DNA of 14,331 bases from CBDVBE01 sp964543525 (GTDB lineage Bacteria > Fibrobacterota > Chitinivibrionia > Chitinivibrionales > JANQEN01). A model generated the notes under the pieces. The model worked only from the letters and a program-made list of their open reading frames with translations, did no database searches and was not told the origin of the DNA. The stretch's first letter is position 1, and every line of letters begins with the position of its first letter. A program made the translations under genes and the position numbers. This document shows positions 1 through 6,681 of the stretch, in pieces. Location of the stretch: the NCBI GenBank assembly GCA_964543525.1, contig CAZIYW010000131.1, positions 1 to 14,331 on the forward strand, read 5' to 3'.

Positions 1-994
1 AGGCTGGATTGGCCAGCTTGTTGATGCCAGCTTTGCCCGGCGCACTCATATTCTCACCTTCACCGCAATTTTCCGGGTAGGAATAGATCACACCGACGAC
101 CGGGCCGATACAGGTGCTTTTGACGGCAAGACCCGGTGAATCACCGGTTTGTGCAACAGGTGTTACTTCAAAACAGATAAATTTATCGATATCAGCTTCT
201 GTTATTGTATACAACTGGTTTGTGGCTCCGGTTATCACCTGGGCGTTGCTACCGACGGCATCATCTGCTCGGTACCATTTGTATATAGACTGACCCTCAG
301 GATCGCTGTCTGCATCGTGGTAGGTGTAACTGCCGGTAAGTACTTCATCAACAACGGCCTGGCCGGCCACTTCAACCGGATCTGCGTAGGGTGGGTCGTT
401 TGCGGGAATATACTCTATTGTTAATTTGATTCTATAACCAGAAGTTTGAACAGAAACATTCCAGTAATAATCATAGTAACCAAAATCTCCGCCAAATATT
501 AATCCCTTATTCTCTTTTGTTCCATCAACCCAGTCCTGGACAATGTTTTTTAATGAGGTTGAGGTTATTTCATAAAAACCGCTTGGTGAATTGTAATCCA
601 GTGTTTTGGAGCCCAGTGGATTATTCCATTCTTCTCTTGTATAGGAGTCGTATTCACCGCTGGGATAGTATGGTCCCTTATTTTGTTCATAAATGATAGC
701 AGTTCCCGGATTTGATGCACCACCAGTATGAATACTATTTATATAAAATTTAAAGGTTACCCCGGTGATTGTTGCACCGGCAAGACTACTGACGTCTGCA
801 TAACAGAGAATTTCATCCGAATATTGTACCGTTTGACTACGGATATATCGACCTATCCTTCCGTCATCATCGCCCCCGGAAACGTCTTCATATAATTTGA
901 GATGCCTGTTATCAGTTTCGATTGATAATTGTTCTGCAAATGTATGCCCCGCAATAAGGCACAATATAATTGTAATACAAAAAAGTGTTCTCAT
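1..994 (-). CDS. Secreted multidomain surface protein, 5' part (runs off left edge)
   Basis: The frame is open from the ATG at 994 to the window edge, giving 331 residues and no stop. Residues 1-20 (MRTLFCITIILCLIAGHTFA) are a Sec signal peptide. Residues about 21-195 look like a beta-rich carbohydrate-binding-type or DNRLRE-type module; the string IVQDWVDGT-ENKGLIFGG at 151-169 is typical of that class. Residues about 200-298 form an Ig-like repeat of the type found in bacterial surface proteins, with YHDADSDPEGQSIYKWYR at 225-242 and YTITEADIDKFICFEVTP at 262-279. A weak ribosome site (GAGGT) lies just before the ATG. The gene is divergent from gspE and could encode a substrate of that secretion system, but only proximity suggests this. 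The Ig-like part is visibly richer in G+C than the N-terminal module. The precise function is unknown. Confidence 0.85.
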   Translation of the reverse strand, partial: MRTLFCITIILCLIAGHTFAEQLSIETDNRHLKLYEDVSGGDDDGRIGRYIRSQTVQYSDEILCYADVSSLAGATITGVTFKFYINSIHTGGASNPGTAIIYEQNKGPYYPSGEYDSYTREEWNNPLGSKTLDYNSPSGFYEITSTSLKNIVQDWVDGTKENKGLIFGGDFGYYDYYWNVSVQTSGYRIKLTIEYIPANDPPYADPVEVAGQAVVDEVLTGSYTYHDADSDPEGQSIYKWYRADDAVGSNAQVITGATNQLYTITEADIDKFICFEVTPVAQTGDSPGLAVKSTCIGPVVGVIYSYPENCGEGENMSAPGKAGINKLANPA

Positions 995-1253
995 AGGTAC
1001 CTCGCATCCTTTGGAGTTAAGATTAATATCATTGACTAATATTATTAATAGATAATGGATTTTAGACAGTAGATATTGGCTACAAGAACAGTTTCTGCCG
1101 AGACAATATCGATTATCCGATTTACCATTATCTCTCCTTCTTTATCTTTTAATATCAAATATTATCAAATATCCAAAACATCTACTAACTGGCTTTTCTG
1201 AAACATTTTTACAGGGATTATATGCGGTATGCGGCTATGAATTAAATCAGGTC

Positions 1254-1282
1254 TTGACAACTCGTGTGGTATATTGCATACT
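1254..1282 (+). promoter_or_regulatory. Sigma70-like promoter
   Basis: A perfect -35 TTGACA (1254-1259) is followed after 17 bases by CATACT (1277-1282), a fair -10. Transcription would start near 1289. A perfect TATAAT lies a little further on (1301-1306) but has no -35 at the right distance. No coding gene follows; a terminator-like hairpin comes about 35 bases after the predicted start. Confidence 0.45.
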
Positions 1283-1288
1283 TAGTAG

Positions 1289-1362
1289 TGCATAAGCTCA
1301 TATAATATTTGCGCATGCTTATCGGGAGCGGGGTTACTTTTGCTGGTGTCCTGCTCCTTTTT
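1289..1362 (+). ncRNA. Candidate small RNA of about 75 nt
   Basis: This interval lies between a good promoter match and a terminator-like hairpin with a T-tract, and it holds no open reading frame. Inside it ATAAGC (near 1292) can pair with GCTTAT (near 1317), giving a second stem ahead of the terminator stem. It does not resemble any RNA family I can recognise (tmRNA, 6S, SRP, RNase P and common riboswitches were considered). It is supported only by promoter-terminator architecture. Confidence 0.3.
1325..1362 (+). terminator. Terminator-like hairpin with T-tract
   Basis: GGAGCGGG (1325-1332) pairs with CCTGCTCC (1350-1357) with one mismatch, and TTTTT follows at 1358-1362. The stem is GC-rich in an AT-rich region, as expected for an intrinsic terminator on the plus strand. 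Confidence 0.5.
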
Positions 1363-1458
1363 ATTTCATTTTACTCCTTATTTTACTCATTCACAAATCT
1401 TCTTTATGTGGTTATTTTTTAACCTTGAAAACAGATAGTCTGTCTTTTATAAATAAAA

Positions 1459-1545
1459 AACGCCATAACATGAAACAATGTTTTTCATCTCAACGGTCAT
1501 GGTCATATTGAAATGTATCACGGCATTGCTCCTTATTATGGCGTT
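1459..1545. repeat. 10-bp perfect inverted repeat in the gap
   Basis: AACGCCATAA (1459-1468) and TTATGGCGTT (1536-1545) are exact reverse complements 67 bases apart. The direct repeat TCTGTCTTTT occurs on both sides (1439-1448 and 1561-1570). It could be a structured transcript or a small relic element; the sequence does not decide. Confidence 0.4.
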
Positions 1546-1696
1546 CAGGAACTCAGGCACTCTGTCTTTTGTACTGCCAACCTCCCTCGATTTAATGTTT
1601 TCATTTACTGTAACGCTGTGAGGATGATGTGCCTGTCATTAATAAAAAGTTAAATTATGGTGAAAATAAAATGCTTTTTTTTGCTGCTTCCGGAAA

Positions 1697-1735
1697 AAAC
1701 TGGGAAAAAGTGTTCCCAATAGCAGGAAACACTTT
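1697..1735 (-). terminator. Hairpin, possible leftward terminator
   Basis: AAAGTGTTCC (1707-1716) pairs with GGAAACACTTT (1725-1735), with one bulged base. Read on the minus strand, the stem is followed by TTTTT, CCCAG and then TTTTTT. No gene that would end here was recognised. Confidence 0.3.
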
Positions 1736-2205
1736 GTGAATTTATTCATTGAAATTTGATCTGGCGGACTGAAATCCGTCATTTGTAAATAGCATGGCCC
1801 ATTTATTAATTTTTCATAATGCTTCACTCTATTACAAGATCTTTTGCAAATGAAAACTTTTATATCCTGACAAAAAAGCAATTTTTATGTTTTTTAGTAT
1901 CCCACTGCCTTTTTCTTGGCCGAAGAACAAGAACGGAATTTGAATATTGCTGAATAATATTCCCATTTGTATATTTATTGATTCTTTAATATCGGTGACA
2001 TATTCTTATTCTGAAAAAGCAATTTTCTGTTTATATTAAACTACCGCGAATTATATTTTTATTATATCACAATATAACCATGGTTTACAGTAGTTACGGC
2101 TATAAGTGCAGGAAGATTGATTTAACTTATTAATTAATATGGTTTTTTAATTGGTGCATTTAACCAACATCAATATCCGAAATCCGGTATCTAAAATCCG
2201 TTATC

Positions 2206-3726
2206 ATGCAAGTCAGTACTGAAAATAAAAATCACTTCACGGATACGGCCGTTTTCAAAAGATACGAAAGTATCTCCATCTCTCATTCAGTTCTCTCCTG
2301 CATACCGTACCATATCGCGATAGAATATTTCATTTTACCCTACGGCGTTGACGAAAAGGGTCGTATTGAGGCCCTTATGGCCTATCCGCACGATACTGAG
2401 ATGATACAGGCTGTGCAGTTGCATACCGGTGTATGTGTGCGCCCAACCGGGATTGGAAAGGATTACCTGCTCAAGCTCATAGCCACGCACTACGACTTTG
2501 TAAAGTCTGACGATGAGATTGCAGCGGAGGAGCGGGAAGAACGCGTGCCGCAGCGATTATCATACTCCAGAGCAGATTCAACAATATCTATTGTGAACGA
2601 TATTATTCATGAGGCTATCAGGCTGCGTGCCAGCGATATACATATGGAGCCTTTCGAGCGGGAGATGTGTGTGCGTTTCCGTGTTGACGGCATTCTCCAG
2701 GAGATGATGAATATCCCGGCTGAAAAGATTCCCGAGACAACATCCCGTATAAAAGTCATGTCTCACATGGATATTGCGGAGAAGCGCCGCTCTCAGGACG
2801 GCAGAATCAGCATTAACGAGCAGGGCAGAGAGGTTGATATTCGTGTATCTTCACTGCCCACGGATTTCGGCGAGAAAATTGTCCTGCGATTGCTTGACAA
2901 AAGCAGTTTTGATTTTAATCTCGAAAATATCGGCATGGAGCCAGGCAAGCTCATGCTGTTTAAAAAAGCGATACAGATGCCCAACGGCATTGTGCTCATT
3001 ACCGGACCCACCGGATCGGGGAAAACGACCACTTTGTACGGTGTTATAAATTACCTGCGTAAACCAGGGATCAACATCTCCACTATAGAGGATCCCATAG
3101 AATATAATATTACGGGTGTAAGCCAGACCCAGGTGAATCCGGGAATCAATCTGACTTTTGCAAACCTGCTGCGCACCATGCTTCGTCAGGACCCGAACAT
3201 TATCATGGTCGGAGAAATGCGTGATCAGGAGACTGCCGAGATTGCAATACGCTCTTCGCTAACCGGTCATCTGGTTCTCAGCACACTGCACACCAATGAC
3301 GCACCCTCCGCAATAACCAGGCTTATTGACATGGGAATAGAACCCTACCTGGTAGCCTCATCTGTGACCATGATTGTGGCGCAGAGACTGGTGCGTAAAA
3401 TCTGTACCCGTTGTAAATGTGAAGATAATACAAAAGTTGACATAAAGAAAAGTATCGGTTTGTCGCCGGATATCCCGGTATATAAAGGCTTGGGATGTTC
3501 AGCCTGCGGCCATACGGGATACAGGGGACGGACAGGGATTTTCGAGGTCATGCCAATCAGCGAAGAAATTCGCAGACAGATAAATAACAGAGCCTATGCA
3601 TCTGATATCAGGAGTCAGGCTGTCAAAGAGGGCCTTATTACACTTCGCGACAGTGCATTGTCAAAACTCACCGACGGCATAACCTCCCTTGAAGAAGTGG
3701 TACGCGAGATATCGGTTATCTCGTAG
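2206..3726 (+). CDS. gspE: GspE/PilB-family secretion (pilus assembly) ATPase
   Basis: This 506-residue cytoplasmic hexameric ATPase powers pseudopilus or pilus assembly. Residues about 30-95 match the T2SSE/MshE N-terminal domain. The catalytic core has Walker A GPTGSGKTTT (267-276), Asp box IEDPIEY (294-300), Walker B IIMVGEMRD (332-340) and His box STLHTND (359-365). A zinc-binding four-Cys module follows (C400, C403, C431, C434, with an extra C405), ending in the usual GYRGRTGIFEV motif. The C-terminus is complete and length is normal for the family. The ATG at 2206 is the only ATG after an in-frame stop at 2161, but it has no Shine-Dalgarno and lies directly downstream of a run of AAATCCG/TATC repeat words. 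It is first of the rightward machine genes. GspE and PilB cannot be separated by motif alone; the neighbours favour a T2SS-like role. Confidence 0.95.
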   Translation: MQVSTENKNHFTDTAVFKRYESISISHSVLSCIPYHIAIEYFILPYGVDEKGRIEALMAYPHDTEMIQAVQLHTGVCVRPTGIGKDYLLKLIATHYDFVKSDDEIAAEEREERVPQRLSYSRADSTISIVNDIIHEAIRLRASDIHMEPFEREMCVRFRVDGILQEMMNIPAEKIPETTSRIKVMSHMDIAEKRRSQDGRISINEQGREVDIRVSSLPTDFGEKIVLRLLDKSSFDFNLENIGMEPGKLMLFKKAIQMPNGIVLITGPTGSGKTTTLYGVINYLRKPGINISTIEDPIEYNITGVSQTQVNPGINLTFANLLRTMLRQDPNIIMVGEMRDQETAEIAIRSSLTGHLVLSTLHTNDAPSAITRLIDMGIEPYLVASSVTMIVAQRLVRKICTRCKCEDNTKVDIKKSIGLSPDIPVYKGLGCSACGHTGYRGRTGIFEVMPISEEIRRQINNRAYASDIRSQAVKEGLITLRDSALSKLTDGITSLEEVVREISVIS

Positions 3727-3787
3727 TGCGTCCAGATTTATCCTTGTCATTTTATAACCAGTCGAAATACAACAAGATACGTTTTTG

Positions 3788-3931
3788 TGTCATTGCGAGA
3801 GAATTTAAGCGATCTATTGTACGCTTAGAGTGTTTGTTTTATTATGGAAAGTATATCGTGTTTGTACACGTTAAAAAAATACAGGAAATTCGAATAAAAG
3901 ATCAGCTTGCAGCGTGTTGCTCGCAATGACA
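3788..3931. repeat. Short element bounded by inverted TGTCATTGCGAG repeats
   Basis: TGTCATTGCGAG (3788-3799) has its exact reverse complement CTCGCAATGACA at 3920-3931. The similarity continues inward imperfectly (AAGCGATCT on the left against AAGCTGATCT on the reversed right end). The 144-bp unit holds no gene and looks like a MITE- or REP-type palindromic repeat. Words beginning TGTCATTGCGAG are, from memory, a widespread intergenic repeat in environmental bacterial genomes; this was not checked. The right end stops about 5 bases before the ribosome site of the secretin gene. Confidence 0.7.
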
Positions 3932-3945
3932 AAACGGAGAACCAA

Positions 3946-6300
3946 ATGAAGCAAAAATTACCATTATTATTAGCGGTTTTTATACTCTTTTTCTCAGCAA
4001 TCGCCCAGGTTACGGGAACGGGCCCAGGCGGTCAGCCGCCTGCACAGTCCCGGCTGCAAACCGGGACGCAGTGTCAGAAAGATAAAATTCCGGTATCCGA
4101 TACGGTACGAATACCGGTGCTGGATTTCAAGAACACCGATATACGCGATATCCTCCTTGCCTTGGGTATGCAGTATAATTTTAATATCTATCTTGAGCCG
4201 GATGTAAAAGGTGAGATATCGCTTTACCTGGTTGATATAAAAGTAAACGATGCCATTGATTTCATAGTCAAGCGCAAAGGGTATGATTATACGGTAAAAA
4301 ACAGTATTGTAAAGGTGTTCAAGCCTGAAGAGAAAAAACCGCCGCCGCCACCGCCGCCGAAAGTGATTTTTCATATCGCAAACAATCTTTTATCCGTTGA
4401 TTTTAAAGACATTCCGGTTAATGATGTCATACGCATGTTTATCGATTCCGCAGGTATGAATGTGGTCCTTGACGGCCAGAGCAGTAAAAAGATATCCAGC
4501 CGCTTGTCAAAAATAGCTATAGACCGGGCACTCAGGGTGATATTCGAAACGAACGGGTTTGACGTGAATGAATCGGATGGCATTTACTATGTGGCACAGC
4601 AGGCATGGGGTGAGGATGCTGCAAAATCAGGCGCACATCGGTCCCGTCGAATGGGTATTAAGGTGACGCCCGACAAGAGAATCTCAATCGATGTAACCAA
4701 TGCCGCTCTGGATGATATTGTCCGGAATATTATCCAGGAGGTCGGTATCAGCATTATTATGTATGAAAAAATCGCAGGAACAATCAGCGCAAAATGCGAT
4801 ACTGTAAAGCTAGACGATCTCCTTCGTTTCATGCTGCAGAATACAAAGTATACTTTCTGGAAAGATAAGGGAATTTACTTTATAGGCTCCCGTGAGATGA
4901 GTCAGCAGAAGACCACGGACGTTATTCCGCTCAAGCATATCAGGGCCGAGGAGGGGCAGATCTCCAAGTTTCTCCCGCCGCGAATAAGTAAAGAAGCCGT
5001 TATCAAGTATGACAGTGAGCACAATTCGGTTATTGTTATTGGTTCCTTTGATATTGTTGCTGAAGCCCGGGATTTTATTGAAAATATAGATCAACCTATC
5101 CCCCAGGTACTACTGGAAGCGCTGGTTGTCGAGTTTAATCTGAGCAAAATTCGATCCTACGGGGTATCGATATTTACCGGCGGACTGGGGGACACTGCCG
5201 GCGACTGGCAAAGCGAACAGTTTCTGCCGACTATTAACCTGAAACCCGGTCAGAAAAAAACAGCCCTGGTGCTTAATAATGTCCTGAAACATCTCGGTGC
5301 AAAAAAAGTTGTTACCCTGCCCAAGAATTTCAGATCGTCAATACAGGCGCTCGAAACTGCCGATATTGTCAAGGTACATTCAACCCCGCAGATAGCCACG
5401 ATAAACGGTAATACCGCGAGTATTACCATCGGCGAAACGCGGTACTATAAACTTGCAAAGGAGACTATCAGCACCACAAGCAACACGCAGACAAACGTTA
5501 TCGGTACTGACGAGCGGTTCATTGAAAAGAAATTTAACACGGTCCTAGAAGTAACGCCATGGGTTATGGCTGGCGGCTATGTCATGGTGGAAATCAGGCC
5601 GGAGTTTAATATCCCCAGAAGCGGCGGTAGTGAAGACCGACCTCCCACTATCGATACGAGGGTGATAAAATCAATGGTGCGTCTCAGGGACGGTCAAACT
5701 ATTGTTCTCGGGGGCCAGCGCCAGACCGAGAATGTTGTCAACAGCAAAGGGATTCCGTTCCTCAGCAGTATCCCGGTTCTCGGCTATCTGTTCTCAAGTA
5801 AAACCATTACAAAAAACGAAACGCAGATGATGATTTTTCTTACGCCCCATGTCTATTATGGCGGTGATGAAGGCGTTGTTTCACCCGATGATTATTTCGG
5901 TGATGAAATTAACAAGATGCTGGAAAAGCACGATCCCGATATGAAACAAAAACGAAAAGAGGAAAGAAGGCTGGAGCGGGGGAAACGACGTGCCGAACGA
6001 AGACAGGGAAGAAAGCGTATTGAAGAGGAACCGCTCTACAGGCTGCAGGAAGGAAGTAAAACTGCAGTAAGAGAATCGGTAAAAGGAGAAAAGAAAAAGA
6101 GAAAAGGATTCCTCTGGTTCGGCAGAAACAGGGATAAAAAGGAGAAAGCCGAAGAATCGGGGGAGGAAAAGGAGAAGAAAAAGAAGAAAGAGCGTAAAGG
6201 ATTCCTGTGGTTCAAGAAAAAAGATTCCACCACAGAGAGCACAGAGGATACGGAGGAAGATAAAGAAAAGGATAAGGTAAAAGAAGAGGGGAACAAATAG
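3946..6300 (+). CDS. gspD: Secretin (outer-membrane channel, GspD/PilQ family)
   Basis: The 784-residue product forms the outer-membrane gate of the machine. The start is the ATG at 3946, seven bases after GGAG; it opens a clear signal peptide (MKQKLPLLLAVFILFFSAIA). An upstream in-frame TTG lies in a repeat and is not used here. Domains: STN/N0-like repeats at about 56-125, 140-215 and 236-312, with a KKPPPPPPPK linker at 130-139; an N1-like domain at about 326-395; then the secretin barrel, with the family motif IPVLGYLF at 609-616 and TPHVYY close to the barrel end. Residues about 655-784 are an extreme Lys/Glu/Arg-rich tail that twice carries KGFLWF (720-725 and 751-756). Three STN-like modules and this tail are atypical. 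The last codons coincide with a CACAGAG-type repeat string. Identity as a secretin is firm; GspD versus PilQ is less so. Confidence 0.93.
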   Translation: MKQKLPLLLAVFILFFSAIAQVTGTGPGGQPPAQSRLQTGTQCQKDKIPVSDTVRIPVLDFKNTDIRDILLALGMQYNFNIYLEPDVKGEISLYLVDIKVNDAIDFIVKRKGYDYTVKNSIVKVFKPEEKKPPPPPPPKVIFHIANNLLSVDFKDIPVNDVIRMFIDSAGMNVVLDGQSSKKISSRLSKIAIDRALRVIFETNGFDVNESDGIYYVAQQAWGEDAAKSGAHRSRRMGIKVTPDKRISIDVTNAALDDIVRNIIQEVGISIIMYEKIAGTISAKCDTVKLDDLLRFMLQNTKYTFWKDKGIYFIGSREMSQQKTTDVIPLKHIRAEEGQISKFLPPRISKEAVIKYDSEHNSVIVIGSFDIVAEARDFIENIDQPIPQVLLEALVVEFNLSKIRSYGVSIFTGGLGDTAGDWQSEQFLPTINLKPGQKKTALVLNNVLKHLGAKKVVTLPKNFRSSIQALETADIVKVHSTPQIATINGNTASITIGETRYYKLAKETISTTSNTQTNVIGTDERFIEKKFNTVLEVTPWVMAGGYVMVEIRPEFNIPRSGGSEDRPPTIDTRVIKSMVRLRDGQTIVLGGQRQTENVVNSKGIPFLSSIPVLGYLFSSKTITKNETQMMIFLTPHVYYGGDEGVVSPDDYFGDEINKMLEKHDPDMKQKRKEERRLERGKRRAERRQGRKRIEEEPLYRLQEGSKTAVRESVKGEKKKRKGFLWFGRNRDKKEKAEESGEEKEKKKKKERKGFLWFKKKDSTTESTEDTEEDKEKDKVKEEGNK
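6227..6259 (+). repeat. ACCACAGAG-type repeat string inside the secretin gene
   Basis: ACCACAGAGAGCACAGAGGA followed by TACGGAGG lies in frame in the last codons of the secretin gene and encodes part of its Thr/Glu/Asp-rich end (STTESTEDTEED). From memory, strings of this kind are common as intergenic repeats in environmental genomes. The in-frame location suggests a repeat captured by the gene, or a chance resemblance. Confidence 0.4.
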
Positions 6301-6353
6301 GATAAGCCTTAGTATGTGGAAATTGGATGGTGGATAGTAGCGAAAGAAAAGAG

Positions 6354-6408
6354 GTTTGAAGTTAAAGGTTCAAGGCTTTTTATATACTTTTCACCTTTCA
6401 CTTTAAAC
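6354..6408. repeat. Imperfect 21-bp hairpin after the secretin gene
   Basis: GTTTGAAGTTAAAGGTTCAAG (6354-6374) is nearly the reverse complement of the segment at 6388-6408 (ending CTTTCACTTTAAAC), leaving a loop of about 13 bases. It lies about 55 bases after the secretin stop. There is no clear T-tract, so it may be an RNA-stabilising or attenuating structure or another repeat rather than a classical terminator. Confidence 0.5.
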
Positions 6409-6423
6409 CCATAAATTTACACG

Positions 6424-6619
6424 TGCATTTTGAACTATTCAATGTTCTTTTCCTTTGCGATCCTTGCGAGATGTTATCTTTAACAAACGATAGTGGATGT
6501 TGGATAATGTATAGTGGCTATTGGCAAGAGATAAGAGAGATCGATTTGCATTTTGTGATTTTCAATTTGCACTAATAACTCCTCTTTCCTTTGTGTTCTT
6601 TGCGAGAAAATTTCTTTTA
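6424..6619 (+). repeat. Two diverged direct copies of a TGCATTTTG...CTTTGCGAGA repeat
   Basis: Copy 1 (about 6424-6481) has TGCATTTTG, then CCTTTGCGATCCTTGCGAGA. Copy 2 (about 6547-6619) has TGCATTTTG, then CCTTTGTGTTCTTTGCGAGA. Between them is a run of GGATAGTGG, GGATGTTGG and GGCTATTGG-type words (about 6489-6523). Together with the hairpin at 6354-6408 these repeats fill the 381-bp spacer 6301-6681, which holds no gene. Confidence 0.55.
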
Positions 6620-6681
6620 TTGTTCAGGCTTTGGATAGGTTGTATTGCAATTTTAGTATGTCGGTAAAAAAGGACTTTACT

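Larger units (their letters stand above)
995..2205. other. Long AT-rich gene-free gap between divergent genes
   Basis: No convincing protein gene was found here on either strand. The gap separates the leftward secreted-protein gene from rightward gspE. It contains a promoter plus terminator-like pair (1254-1362), a perfect 10-bp inverted repeat (1459-1468 with 1536-1545), and a hairpin at 1707-1735 that would be followed by T-runs if read leftward. It also carries repeat-family words: CCAATATC, AAATCC and ATTATC on the minus strand just upstream of the leftward gene (about 1052-1080), and AATATCCGAAATCC-type words just before gspE (2164-2205). The promoters of the two flanking genes could not be assigned confidently. 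Confidence 0.6.

Noticed and set aside
149..424. Plus-strand open frame of 91 codons
   Set aside because: It is antisense to the open, signal-peptide-bearing minus-strand gene, has Cys-rich unnatural composition and no ribosome site.
1478..1621. Plus-strand 47-residue hydrophobic frame (MFFISTVMVILKCITALLL...)
   Set aside because: It has no Shine-Dalgarno and overlaps an inverted repeat; a membrane peptide is possible but hydrophobic frames arise easily in T-rich DNA.
1639..1881. Minus-strand 80-codon frame
   Set aside because: It covers an AT-rich hairpin region, the product is Lys/Phe/Cys-rich without a recognisable pattern, and there is no ribosome site.
3726..3929. Plus-strand 67-codon frame between the ATPase and secretin genes
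   Set aside because: It is mostly made of the inverted-repeat element 3788-3931 and has no protein-like features.
3907..3945. TTG-initiated 13-codon extension of the secretin
   Set aside because: The extension lies in the repeat end and would put a non-signal stretch before the signal peptide; the ATG at 3946 has a proper ribosome site.
6036..6296. Minus-strand Ser/Phe-rich frame
   Set aside because: It is the complement of the Lys/Glu-rich secretin tail, which lacks stop codons on the opposite strand because of its biased composition.
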